The position numbers and the translations under genes are program-made. Shown piece after piece: positions 35,244-43,768 of a stretch of 46,159 nucleotides of DNA. The stretch lies in assembly GCA_029227655.1 (NCBI GenBank), contig JAQYAI010000142.1, positions 1 through 46,159 of the forward strand. The letters run 5' to 3'. This DNA is from a bacterium. Lineage in GTDB: Bacteria > Bacillota > Clostridia > Lachnospirales > Lachnospiraceae. The first letter of the stretch is position 1, and each line of letters begins with the position of its first letter. The notes under the pieces are model-generated. The model had not been told where the DNA came from and ran no database searches. It was given only the letters and a program-made list of their open reading frames with translations.

Positions 35244-35797
35244 TGGATAAACAGAAAATCAAACAGGGAATCCGGCTTCTGCTTGAGGGAATCGGTGAAG
35301 ACCCGGAAAGAGAAGGTCTTGTAGAAACGCCCGACAGAATTGCAAGAATGTATGAGGAAATCTGTGGTGGAATGTATGAGTCGGCAGAGGAACATTTGAA
35401 AAAGACTTTTACAGCAGAAAATACAGAAATGGTCGTGGAAAAGGATATCACATTCTATTCCATGTGTGAGCATCACATGATGCCGTTTTATGGGAAAGTG
35501 CATATTGCTTACATTCCGGATGGAAAAGTGGTTGGACTTAGTAAACTGGCACGTACCGTGGAGGTATATGCAAGACGTCTTCAGCTTCAGGAAAAGATGA
35601 CTGTGGAAATTGCCGATGCGCTGATGGAGCACCTTGCACCGAAGGGAGTCATGGTCCTTACTGAAGCGGAGCATATGTGCATGACGATGCGCGGTGTGAA
35701 AAAGCCTGGAAGCAAGACCGTCAGCGTTGTGACAAGAGGGGCATTTGAAGGTAACGAAAGACTTCAGAATATATTCTTCAGAATGGTGAGAGAGTAG
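35240..35797 (+). CDS. folE: GTP cyclohydrolase I
   Basis: FolE converts GTP to 7,8-dihydroneopterin triphosphate, the first step of folate synthesis. The zinc ligands are Cys76 and His79 (in MCEHH) and Cys147 (in HMCMTMRG). Other family motifs include [11 protein letters not shown] and [17 protein letters not shown]. The length of 185 residues is standard. ATG 35240 overlaps the folC stop; a second ATG at 35243 is equally possible. The HD gene follows after two bases. Confidence 0.97.
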   Translation: MMDKQKIKQGIRLLLEGIGEDPEREGLVETPDRIARMYEEICGGMYESAEEHLKKTFTAENTEMVVEKDITFYSMCEHHMMPFYGKVHIAYIPDGKVVGLSKLARTVEVYARRLQLQEKMTVEIADALMEHLAPKGVMVLTEAEHMCMTMRGVKKPGSKTVSVVTRGAFEGNERLQNIFFRMVRE

Positions 35798-35799
35798 AG

Positions 35800-36312
35800 A
35801 TGGATTTGATTCAGAAGAAAGAAGAACTTGAATATATGGAGCGGGTGTGGAAAATATTTACACATCCGCTTTATGTGCAGAATATGGATAAAAACAGGAA
35901 AGCAGAGGCGGACCGGATTTTCTGCAGACATGATGTGGACCATTTTATGAATGTGGCAAGGCTTGCTTATATTTTTAAGCTTGAAAGAAATTATGAAGTC
36001 TCTAAAGAGGAAATTTACGCGACAGCGCTGCTTCATGATATCGGGAAATGGCAGCAGTATCTGGAAGGAATTCCACATGAAGTGGCAAGTGCCGGAATTG
36101 CGAAGACAATATTGGACGAGACGGGATTTTCTGTGGAAGAAAGAGACCGTATTGTAAAAGCAATCCTTACCCATCGCAAAGGAGATGGAGACGGTGAGCT
36201 TGCCGAGATTATCTATGATGCGGACAAACTGTCGAGAGATTGCCTTTTCTGTAGGGCAGAAGCAGAGTGTAACTGGAGCGAAGAAAAGAAAAATAAAAAA
36301 ATATTGTGGTAG
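35800..36312 (+). CDS. HD-domain phosphohydrolase in the folate operon
   Basis: A 170-residue HD-superfamily metal-dependent phosphohydrolase. The metal ligands fit: His48 (DHFMNVARLA), His79-Asp80 (LLHDIGKW) and Asp142 (YDADKLSRD), with His93 (IPHEVASAG) in between. No other domain is present. It sits between folE and folP with gaps of two and ten bases, so it is surely co-made with them. The folate pathway needs a phosphatase to turn dihydroneopterin triphosphate into dihydroneopterin, and no Nudix candidate is encoded here; this protein is the obvious local candidate. That role is inference. Confidence 0.88.
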   Translation: MDLIQKKEELEYMERVWKIFTHPLYVQNMDKNRKAEADRIFCRHDVDHFMNVARLAYIFKLERNYEVSKEEIYATALLHDIGKWQQYLEGIPHEVASAGIAKTILDETGFSVEERDRIVKAILTHRKGDGDGELAEIIYDADKLSRDCLFCRAEAECNWSEEKKNKKILW

Positions 36313-36322
36313 AGGTGAGAAA

Positions 36323-37132
36323 ATGCGGATTGGAAATAGAGAATTTGATATCAAAAATCATACTTATGTCATGGGAATTCTGAATGTTACACCGGATTCA
36401 TTTTCGGATGGGGGCAAATGGAGGGCAGAAGATGCTGCCATGCTTCATGTACAGGAGATGATAGGTGACGGTGTGGATATTCTTGACATCGGAGGAGAGT
36501 CTACAAGGCCGGGGCATGTGAAGATCAGTGTGCAGGAGGAGATAGAAAGGGTCGTTCCGATTATTGAGAAAGTAAAGAAGAATTATGATATACCTGTTTC
36601 GATTGATACTTATAAAAGTAAAGTCGCAGAAGCGGCACTTCAGTCTGGGGCAGATCTGGTAAATGATATCTGGGGCTGCCTGTATGACGATAAAATGGCA
36701 GGAACGATCAAGAAATATGACGCGGCCTGCTGTCTGATGCATAACAGAGACCAGAGTATCTATGAGGATTTTCTAAATGATATGTGTCGGGATCTGGAAA
36801 AATGTATTCGGACTGTGAAGGCGGCGGGAATCGAAGATGATAAGATCATTCTTGACCCAGGAATCGGTTTTGGAAAAACGTTTGAGCAGAATTTGGATGT
36901 GATGAAGCATCTGGATATTTTTCACAAGCTGGGATATCCGCTTCTTCTTGGCACATCGAGAAAATCCATGATTGGAAATGCACTGAATCTTCCGGTCACG
37001 GAAAGAGAAGAAGGAACCCTTGTGACTACAGTTATGGCGGTAGAGCAGGGTTATGGTTTTGTGCGCGTACATGATGTGAAAAAGAATAAAAGAGCAATTC
37101 AGATGGCAGAAGCCATTTTGGAAAGGCCATAA
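36323..37132 (+). CDS. folP: Dihydropteroate synthase
   Basis: FolP joins p-aminobenzoate to the pterin pyrophosphate and is the target of sulfonamides. The signatures MGILNVTPDSFSDGG, DIGGESTRPG, DPGIGFGKT, GTSRKSMIG and RVHDV are all present, with the loop residues in normal positions. The length is 269 residues from ATG 36323. This start has GAGGTGAG just upstream and follows the HD gene's stop by ten bases; a longer in-frame extension would lie within the HD gene. Confidence 0.97.
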   Translation: MRIGNREFDIKNHTYVMGILNVTPDSFSDGGKWRAEDAAMLHVQEMIGDGVDILDIGGESTRPGHVKISVQEEIERVVPIIEKVKKNYDIPVSIDTYKSKVAEAALQSGADLVNDIWGCLYDDKMAGTIKKYDAACCLMHNRDQSIYEDFLNDMCRDLEKCIRTVKAAGIEDDKIILDPGIGFGKTFEQNLDVMKHLDIFHKLGYPLLLGTSRKSMIGNALNLPVTEREEGTLVTTVMAVEQGYGFVRVHDVKKNKRAIQMAEAILERP

Positions 37133-37150
37133 TAAATAAGAGGTATTGTT

Positions 37151-37966
37151 ATGGATAAAATCAGAATTGAGAATCTGGAAGTGTTTGGAAATCATGGTGT
37201 TTTTGAGGAAGAAACAAAATTGGGTCAGAAGTTCATAATTTCTTGTTCTTTGTATTTGGATACGAGAAAAGCAGGTCAGAAAGATGATCTGAATGCATCC
37301 GTACATTATGGAATGGTGGCACATTTAATCAAGAAAGAAATGGAAGAGAATACATTTGCATTGATCGAAGCAGTGGCGGAACGTCTGGCGGAATGTGTGC
37401 TTCTCTATGATGAGAAAATACGTGAGGTGGAAATCGAAGTGAAGAAGCCATGGGCACCGATTGGTCTTTCGCTGGAATATGTATCCGTTTCTATTAGAAG
37501 AAAATGGCATGAAGCCTATGTGGCACTCGGCTCTAACATAGGGGATAAAGAAGCATATATTTTACAGGCGATTGAAAAACTTAAGAACAGAAAAGACTGC
37601 AGAGTGAAGAAAGTGTCATCTTTGATTGAGACAGAACCATATGGAGTTGTGGACCAGGATAAATTTTTGAATGGAGCACTTCTGGTGGAAACCTTACTTC
37701 CTCCACAAGAATTTCTGGATGTCCTGCATGAGATAGAGTCAGAAGCAAATAGGGAGAGAACCCGTCACTGGGGACCAAGGACGCTTGATCTTGATATTAT
37801 TTTTTATGATGATGAAATTATTCAGGAAGAAAACCTCTGTGTTCCGCATGCGGATATGCATAATCGCTTATTCGTCCTGGAACCCTTGAAGGAAATCGCA
37901 CCGTACAAAAGACATCCTGTTTATGGGAAAACAATTGCCGAAATGGTGGTTGATTTGAAAAAATAA
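37151..37966 (+). CDS. folBK: Bifunctional dihydroneopterin aldolase / HPPK
   Basis: A two-domain fusion. Residues 1-117 are dihydroneopterin aldolase (FolB; IENLEVFGNHGVFEEE and EVEIEVKKPWAPI). Residues 119-271 are 6-hydroxymethyl-7,8-dihydropterin pyrophosphokinase (FolK; YVALGSNIGDKE, the RTRHWGPRTLDLDIIFYDD signature and the VPHADMHNRLFVL motif). Together they carry the two steps between dihydroneopterin and the FolP substrate. Such FolB-FolK fusions are common in Firmicutes. It completes folC-folE-HD-folP-folBK, a near-full route from GTP that lacks only dihydrofolate reductase and p-aminobenzoate synthesis. Confidence 0.96.
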   Translation: MDKIRIENLEVFGNHGVFEEETKLGQKFIISCSLYLDTRKAGQKDDLNASVHYGMVAHLIKKEMEENTFALIEAVAERLAECVLLYDEKIREVEIEVKKPWAPIGLSLEYVSVSIRRKWHEAYVALGSNIGDKEAYILQAIEKLKNRKDCRVKKVSSLIETEPYGVVDQDKFLNGALLVETLLPPQEFLDVLHEIESEANRERTRHWGPRTLDLDIIFYDDEIIQEENLCVPHADMHNRLFVLEPLKEIAPYKRHPVYGKTIAEMVVDLKK

Positions 37967-37977
37967 AGTGTTATAAT
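37950..37977 (+). promoter_or_regulatory. Promoter of the M18 aminopeptidase gene
   Basis: TTGATT (37950-37955) and TATAAT (37972-37977), 16 bases apart, straddle the end of folBK. The ATG is 49 bases downstream. Confidence 0.5.
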
Positions 37978-38025
37978 AACTAGGGTATGGTTGATTATAC
38001 TGATTTTTTGAGAAGGAGAACGAAC

Positions 38026-39411
38026 ATGAAAGAGAAAAATTTGTGGTTATCTTATAGTGAACAGGAACTAAACGAACTTCATGAAATCAATGAGAAGTAT
38101 AAAAAATGCCTTGATAAAGGTAAAACAGAAAGAGAATGTGTGGATCTGGCTGTCGAAATGGCAGAAGAAGCCGGCTACAGAAATATTAAGGATGTTCTCG
38201 CAGAGGGAAAGGCACTTCAGTGCGGTGATAAAGTATATGCGGTGTGCATGAAAAAGACGATTGCATTATTCCGAATGGGTGAAGAACCAATTTCAAATGG
38301 TATGAACATCTTAGGCGCCCATATCGATTCGCCACGTATCGATATCAAACAGAATCCTTTATATGAATCAGACGATTTTGCATATTTAGATACACATTAC
38401 TATGGTGGTCTTAAGAAATACCAGTGGGTAACAAGCCCAATGTCACTTCACGGTGTAGTGGTGAAAAAAGATGGTACAGTCGTAAATATCTGTCTTGGAG
38501 AAAATGATTCTGATCCAGTATTTGTTATTACAGATCTTCTGGTACATTTGTCAGCTCAGCAGCTTGACAAGAAAGCCAGTGTAGTCATTGAAGGCGAGAA
38601 GCTGGATGTTCTTGTTGGAAACCGCCCGGTTTCAGGAAATGAAGATGAGAAAGATGCTGTAAAAGCCAATATCCTTAAGATTTTGAAAGATACATATGAT
38701 ATGGAAGAAGAGGACTTCACATCTGCGGAATTGGAACTTGTTCCGGCTGGTAAGGCAAGAGACTGTGGATTTGATCGCAGCATGATTCTTGCCTATGGAC
38801 AGGATGACAGAGTCTGTGCATTTACTTCACTTTTTGCCATGCTTGATGTAGAACATACAAAACGTACAAGCTGCTGTCTGTTAGTCGATAAAGAAGAAAT
38901 CGGAAGTGTGGGAGCAACTGGAATGGAGTCCCGCTTCTTTGAAAATGTAGTGGCAGAACTGGTTGCACTTAATGAAGGAGAATCAGATCTTAAGGTACGT
39001 CGTGCATTAGAACGCTCACGTATGCTTTCTTCTGACGTAAGCGCCGGCTATGACCCATTGTATGCAGAAGCATTTGAAAAGAGAAGTGCTGCATTTCTTT
39101 CCAAGGGCCTTTCTATCAATAAATTTACCGGAAGAGGCGGAAAAGGCGGATCGAACGATGCGAATGCAGAGTACCTTGCAGACCTTCGCCATATCTTTGA
39201 GCAGGGAAATGTTACCTATCAGTTCTCTGAACTTGGCAAAGTGGATGTAGGCGGTGGCGGAACAATCGCTTACATTATGGGAAATTATGGCATGGAAGTG
39301 ATTGACAGTGGTGTTGCTGTTCTTAATATGCATGCACCATATGAAGTGAGTAGCAAGGCTGATGTTTACGAAGCTGTAAAAGGATACCGGGCATTTTTGA
39401 AATTTGCATAA
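38026..39411 (+). CDS. M18-family aminopeptidase
   Basis: A cytoplasmic dinuclear-zinc aminopeptidase of the aspartyl aminopeptidase family that trims peptides, often from acidic N-termini. Metal-site segments are visible: GAHIDSPRIDIK (His and Asp), the YGQDDRVCAF bridging Asp, VDKEEIGSVGATGMES (catalytic Glu pair), SSDVSAGYDP and the final His in NMHAPYEVSSKAD. The length is 461 residues. ATG 38026 is chosen for AAGGAG at 38013-38018. It lies between the folate operon and the peptide transporter, the latter a likely supplier of its substrates. Confidence 0.93.
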   Translation: MKEKNLWLSYSEQELNELHEINEKYKKCLDKGKTERECVDLAVEMAEEAGYRNIKDVLAEGKALQCGDKVYAVCMKKTIALFRMGEEPISNGMNILGAHIDSPRIDIKQNPLYESDDFAYLDTHYYGGLKKYQWVTSPMSLHGVVVKKDGTVVNICLGENDSDPVFVITDLLVHLSAQQLDKKASVVIEGEKLDVLVGNRPVSGNEDEKDAVKANILKILKDTYDMEEEDFTSAELELVPAGKARDCGFDRSMILAYGQDDRVCAFTSLFAMLDVEHTKRTSCCLLVDKEEIGSVGATGMESRFFENVVAELVALNEGESDLKVRRALERSRMLSSDVSAGYDPLYAEAFEKRSAAFLSKGLSINKFTGRGGKGGSNDANAEYLADLRHIFEQGNVTYQFSELGKVDVGGGGTIAYIMGNYGMEVIDSGVAVLNMHAPYEVSSKADVYEAVKGYRAFLKFA

Positions 39412-39423
39412 CATAATTAAGTG

Positions 39424-39452
39424 AAAAGCTGTGCTGATGCACAGCTTTTTTT
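39424..39452 (+). terminator. Intrinsic terminator after the aminopeptidase gene
   Basis: AAAAGCTGTGC (39424-39434) pairs perfectly with GCACAGCTTTT (39439-39449) across a TGAT loop, and the T run continues to 39452. The A-rich 5' arm means that it could also work on the other strand. Confidence 0.92.
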
Positions 39453-39472
39453 GTGATAAAAAGTAACATCTA

Positions 39473-39501
39473 TTGATTTATTATTTTTAGTGTGTTATAT
39501 T
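39473..39501 (+). promoter_or_regulatory. Promoter of the opp operon
   Basis: TTGATT (39473-39478), a 17-base spacer and TATATT (39496-39501) preceded by TGT, making an extended -10. The transcript should start near 39508, right at a hairpin. Confidence 0.65.
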
Positions 39502-39510
39502 AGCAATCAT

Positions 39511-39563
39511 GACGTGTCCATTCAAACGCTTTATCGAACTAAATCAATAAAGCGGTGGCCGTC
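39511..39563 (+). other. Structured RNA at the predicted 5' end of the opp mRNA
   Basis: Nested pairings are GACG (39511-39514) with CGTC (39560-39563), CCA (39518-39520) with TGG (39556-39558), and CGCTTTAT (39527-39534) with ATAAAGCG (39547-39554) around a 12-base loop. No T run follows and the oppB start is 68 bases further on. It may be a stability or regulatory element; it matches no riboswitch that I recognise. Confidence 0.6.
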
Positions 39564-39631
39564 AGAAGAGCTATCAAGGATAAAAATCACTGGTAGACAA
39601 AAGAAAATAATAGAAAAGGAGTTGAAAAAAG

Positions 39632-40543
39632 TTGGCAAAGTATATTGTTAAACGAGTTCTTCTTGCCATAGCAACATTGTTTATTGTATGTGGAATCACA
39701 TTCTTTTCAATGAATGCAATCCCGGGTGGACCATTTGATGGTGAGAAAGCAATTTCGCCTGAAGTCAGAGCAGTTCTGGAACAGAGATTCAATCTTGATA
39801 AACCACTGCCAGAACAGTTCGTGCTTTACTTGAATAATTTGTTACACGGTGATTTTGGTGTTTCTACAAAAACAGGGCGAGATATTGGAACAACAATTTT
39901 TAGTTCATTTGGTGTCTCAGCAAGATTAGGAGGACAGGCAATCGTTGTGGCAGTTATCTTCGGGGTTGTTTTAGGAAGTATTGCTGCCCTTAATAGAAAT
40001 GGATTGTTTGACAGGTTAATTATTTTCCTTTCAACATTGTTTACATCATTGCCAAGTTTCGTGTTTGGTACTTTATTACTTCTTGTATTCTGTATCAACC
40101 TGAAGTGGGTACCATCATGGAGTCCGGAGAGTCCGAATTATATTCTTCCGGTCATCGCTCTGTCTGCATCACCAATGGCATACATCATCCGTCTCACGAA
40201 GACAAGTATGCTTGATGCATTAGGACAGGATTATGTGCGTACAGCAAGAGCGAAAGGGGTAGCACATTGGAAAGTCATTTTCAAACATACACTTAGAAAT
40301 GCACTGATTCCGGTCATTACATATGTCGGACCAATGACCGCTTCTATCCTGACAGGTTCACTGGTTGTTGAAAGAATTTTCACAATTGGCGGACTGGGGG
40401 CAAAGTTTGTTGAATGTATTACCAACCGTGATTATCCAATGATCATGGGAACAACAATTTTCCTCGCAACACTTATGATTACGATGAATTTGATTACAGA
40501 TATTGTGTACAAACTCGTCGATCCAAGAATCAAACTTGACTAA
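39632..40543 (+). CDS. oppB: Oligopeptide/dipeptide ABC transporter permease (OppB type)
   Basis: The first membrane subunit of a peptide importer, 303 residues with six membrane segments. It shows the OppB/DppB-type N-terminus (YIVKRVLLAIATLFIVCGI) and the EAA loop (ARAKGVAHWKVIFKHTLRNA) that docks to the ATPases. The start is a TTG at 39632, with AAGGAG at 39616-39621; no upstream ATG is in frame and MAKYIVKR is the expected beginning. The weak start codon may limit permease production relative to oppA. Confidence 0.93.
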   Translation: MAKYIVKRVLLAIATLFIVCGITFFSMNAIPGGPFDGEKAISPEVRAVLEQRFNLDKPLPEQFVLYLNNLLHGDFGVSTKTGRDIGTTIFSSFGVSARLGGQAIVVAVIFGVVLGSIAALNRNGLFDRLIIFLSTLFTSLPSFVFGTLLLLVFCINLKWVPSWSPESPNYILPVIALSASPMAYIIRLTKTSMLDALGQDYVRTARAKGVAHWKVIFKHTLRNALIPVITYVGPMTASILTGSLVVERIFTIGGLGAKFVECITNRDYPMIMGTTIFLATLMITMNLITDIVYKLVDPRIKLD

Positions 40544-40558
40544 TTAGGGAGGTCTGAA

Positions 40559-41641
40559 ATGAATAACGAAATGAAAGATATCGATCAGATGCCTAAGAAG
40601 TCTCCACTTAGCTTTCAGATAGACTTGCAAAAGTTTGAAAAGGCAACTGATGAAGAAAAAAGACAGCAGGAAGTGATGAGCGAATCTGTATCATTTTTTA
40701 AAGATGGTATGCGTAAACTCATGAAGAATCCACTTGCTGTAGGAAGTATCATTGCACTTATTGCAATTGTTTTAATGATTATTATCGTTCCGCATGTTGT
40801 TCCATATGGCTATTCAGATATCATTTCCGTAAATGGAAAACGTGATAAGGCCGCTAAAAATATGGCACCATTTACATGGTCTGAAATGGAACAGGCATAT
40901 ATTGATGAAGGGGGAGAGTTATTCCCACACATCATGGGGACCGATGAAATGGGACGTGATTATTTCGTGCGTGTTGTGTACGGAACAAGAGTTTCCCTTG
41001 TTGTAGGTATTTTTGCAGCACTTCTGGTACTGCTTATTGGTGTTGTATACGGAAGTATTTCGGGATATCTTGGCGGAAAGGTCGATTTGATTATGATGCG
41101 TATCGTGGATATCATATATTCGCTGCCGGATATGCTGATGGTTGTATTACTTTCCGTAGTATTGCGTGAGGTCCTGAATGTTGACCAGTTCCCATTCCTG
41201 AGAAAGATCGGAGTCAACATGATTTCTCTGTTTATGGTATTCGGTCTGCTTTACTGGACGGGTATGGCAAGAATGGTCCGTGGACAGATTTTGACGATCA
41301 AGTCGAATGATTACGTTATGGCAGCAAAGGTCAGCGGTGCAAAAGCTGGAAGAATTATCAGAAAGCACATCCTTCCAAACAGTATCAGTGTTATTATCAT
41401 CACTGCAGCGCTTCAGGTTCCATCTGCCATCTTTACAGAAAGTTTCCTGAGTTTTATCGGACTTGGGGTACAGGCACCAATGCCATCCCTTGGTTCGCTT
41501 GCTAATGCAGCAAGAGCCGGAATCACACAGTATTCATATAAGTTAATATTCCCGGCGTTAATGATTTGTCTGATTACACTTTCATGTAACCTTCTCGGAG
41601 ATGGTTTACGTGATGCGTTCGACCCGAAATTAAGGAGGTAA
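40559..41641 (+). CDS. oppC: Oligopeptide/dipeptide ABC transporter permease (OppC type)
   Basis: The second membrane subunit, 360 residues. A hydrophilic stretch of about 60 residues precedes the first membrane helix, longer than the minimal family form. MGTDEMGRDYFVRVVYGTR is the usual OppC outer-loop signature, and the EAA loop is AAKVSGAKAGRIIRKHILPN. GGGAGG precedes the ATG, 15 bases after oppB. It pairs with OppB to form the channel. Confidence 0.94.
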   Translation: MNNEMKDIDQMPKKSPLSFQIDLQKFEKATDEEKRQQEVMSESVSFFKDGMRKLMKNPLAVGSIIALIAIVLMIIIVPHVVPYGYSDIISVNGKRDKAAKNMAPFTWSEMEQAYIDEGGELFPHIMGTDEMGRDYFVRVVYGTRVSLVVGIFAALLVLLIGVVYGSISGYLGGKVDLIMMRIVDIIYSLPDMLMVVLLSVVLREVLNVDQFPFLRKIGVNMISLFMVFGLLYWTGMARMVRGQILTIKSNDYVMAAKVSGAKAGRIIRKHILPNSISVIIITAALQVPSAIFTESFLSFIGLGVQAPMPSLGSLANAARAGITQYSYKLIFPALMICLITLSCNLLGDGLRDAFDPKLRR

Positions 41642-41645
41642 TGAT

Positions 41646-42638
41646 ATGAGTGAACATATTCTTTCAGTACAGAATCTGCACACCTCCTTTCAGACGAGTA
41701 AAGGGGATGTCCATGCGGTCAATGGTGTTTCTTTTAACCTTGACGCAGGAAAGATTTTAGGAATCGTAGGAGAATCAGGCTCTGGAAAATCCGTTACAGC
41801 GTATTCTATTATGCGCATTCTTGAAAGTAATGGTGATATTACAGAAGGTCAGATTCTTTACAAAGGAAAAGATATTACAAAATTTACAGAAAAAGAAATG
41901 CGTGAATTCCGCGGAAAATGTTGTTCTATCATTTTCCAGGATCCAATGACAAGTCTGAATCCGGTGTTTACCGTAGGATCGCAGCTGAAAGAAGCAATCG
42001 AGCTTCACACGGATCGCAAAGGCAAAGCGGCAGAAGAGCGTGCGATAGAGATGCTGACTTTAGTTGGAGTAAATGAACCGGAAAAGCGTGTAAAGCAGTA
42101 TCCGTTCGAATTATCAGGTGGTATGCGTCAGCGTGTTATGATCGCCATGGCGCTTTCCTGTGAACCGGATATTCTTATCGCAGATGAACCTACCACAGCT
42201 CTGGATGTAACGATTCAGGCACAGATCCTTGAACTGATGCAGGATCTTCAGAAAAAACTTGGAATGGCAATCATCATGGTAACACATGACCTTGGTGTCA
42301 TTGCTGATATGTGTGATGAAATTATCGTTATGTATGGCGGACGTGTATGTGAACGTGGTACAGCAGAACACATTTTCTACAATCCAAAACATGAATATAC
42401 CAAAGGACTTCTTCAGTCCATTCCTAATGTAGACAGAATGGGAGAAAAACTGGTTCCGATTCCAGGAACACCGATTAACCTTCTGAACATGCCAAAAGGA
42501 TGTGCATTCTGTCCTCGGTGTGAAAATGCCATGAAGATCTGCCTTGATGAGGTTCCACCAGAAATGCTGATGCCGGATGGACATTTTGCAGCATGCTGGT
42601 TAAATGTAAAAGAAGCTATGGAAAAAGGGGAGGTGTAG
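41646..42638 (+). CDS. oppD: Oligopeptide ABC transporter ATPase (OppD type)
   Basis: One of two ATPases powering the importer (330 residues). It has Walker A GESGSGKS, signature LSGGMRQRV, Walker B ILIADEPTTALD and the switch His in THDLGV. The C-terminal oligopeptide-transporter extension has the cysteine cluster CAFCPRCENAMKIC with a later HFAACW, the pattern linked to an iron-sulfur site in some family members. AAGGAGG lies just before the ATG, overlapping the end of oppC. Confidence 0.95.
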   Translation: MSEHILSVQNLHTSFQTSKGDVHAVNGVSFNLDAGKILGIVGESGSGKSVTAYSIMRILESNGDITEGQILYKGKDITKFTEKEMREFRGKCCSIIFQDPMTSLNPVFTVGSQLKEAIELHTDRKGKAAEERAIEMLTLVGVNEPEKRVKQYPFELSGGMRQRVMIAMALSCEPDILIADEPTTALDVTIQAQILELMQDLQKKLGMAIIMVTHDLGVIADMCDEIIVMYGGRVCERGTAEHIFYNPKHEYTKGLLQSIPNVDRMGEKLVPIPGTPINLLNMPKGCAFCPRCENAMKICLDEVPPEMLMPDGHFAACWLNVKEAMEKGEV

Positions 42639-42642
42639 GACT

Positions 42643-43623
42643 GTGAGTAATAACGAAACAACTAAAAATGAATATTTATTAGAAGTCAAGGATTTAAAGC
42701 AGTACTTCTCCGTAAAGACCGGATTTATGAAGAGTCTTCCACTGAAAGCCGTTGATGGTGTATCTTTCAATATTAAACCGGGTGAAACACTTGGGCTTGT
42801 AGGAGAATCAGGATGTGGAAAGACAACAGTAGGTCGTACTATTTTACATTTGTATAATCCTACAGGTGGAGAGATCTTATTTGAAGGAAAACCAGTCACG
42901 CCTAAGACAATTGACGAAATGCGTAAAGAAATGCAGATGGTATTCCAGGATCCATATTCTTCACTAAATCCTCGTATGACCGTAGAAGATATCATCGGGG
43001 AACCTCTGGATGTACACAAAATGTACAAAACAAAAGAGGAAAGAAGAGAGAAGATTCTCGAATTGATGAAACTGGTCGGTCTGAATGCAGAACATGCAAC
43101 ACGTTATGCACATGAATTTTCTGGCGGGCAGAGACAACGTATCGGTATTGCAAGAGCTTTGGCTACGAATCCAAAATTCATCGTCTGTGATGAGGCGGTA
43201 AGTGCACTTGATGTTTCTATTCAGGCGCAGGTAATTAACATGTTCGAGGAACTTCAGGAAAAGCTTGGTGTCGCATATTTGTTTATTGCACATGACCTTT
43301 TGGTCGTTCGTCATATTTCAGATAGAATTGCCGTAATGTATTTAGGAAGAATCGTGGAGATCGGAGATGCGGATGAAGTGAGTGAACATCCGATTCATCC
43401 ATACACACAGTCTCTGCTTAGTGCGGTTCCATATCCGGATCCAAAGATGGCGAAAGAACGGAAACGTATTGTTCTTGAAGGTGATGTGCCAAGTCCGCTT
43501 CACATGCCAAGTGGATGTGCATTCCGTACACGCTGTAAATATGCAACAGAAAAATGTGCACAGGAATGTCCACCGCTTGTAGACAGAGGAGATGGACATC
43601 AGGTTGCCTGCTGGAATAAATAA
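42643..43623 (+). CDS. oppF: Oligopeptide ABC transporter ATPase (OppF type)
   Basis: The second ATPase (326 residues), with Walker A GESGCGKTT, signature FSGGQRQRI, Walker B FIVCDEAVSALD (Ala in place of the usual Pro, as is common in OppF) and switch His in AHDLLV. The C-terminal cysteine motif CAFRTRCKYATEKC...HQVACW matches OppD's. The start is a GTG at 42643 with GGGGAGG upstream, four bases after oppD. It is followed by a 145-base gap before oppA. Confidence 0.95.
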   Translation: MSNNETTKNEYLLEVKDLKQYFSVKTGFMKSLPLKAVDGVSFNIKPGETLGLVGESGCGKTTVGRTILHLYNPTGGEILFEGKPVTPKTIDEMRKEMQMVFQDPYSSLNPRMTVEDIIGEPLDVHKMYKTKEERREKILELMKLVGLNAEHATRYAHEFSGGQRQRIGIARALATNPKFIVCDEAVSALDVSIQAQVINMFEELQEKLGVAYLFIAHDLLVVRHISDRIAVMYLGRIVEIGDADEVSEHPIHPYTQSLLSAVPYPDPKMAKERKRIVLEGDVPSPLHMPSGCAFRTRCKYATEKCAQECPPLVDRGDGHQVACWNK

Positions 43624-43652
43624 TAGATTGTTCCGGCAGCAAAAGATATATC

Positions 43653-43681
43653 TTGACTTTTGAAAGAAAAAGATGTATTCT
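43653..43681 (+). promoter_or_regulatory. Possible separate promoter for oppA
   Basis: TTGACT (43653-43658) and TATTCT (43676-43681), 17 bases apart, lie in the oppF-oppA gap. A private promoter would allow the excess of binding protein over permease that importers need. Confidence 0.45.
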
Positions 43682-43768
43682 GACTCACAAATGAAATATT
43701 GTGTTAAAAAGGAAACAAAGAAACTTTTTAATGGGATATTCATATATAATTTAAGGAGGAGTTTCATT

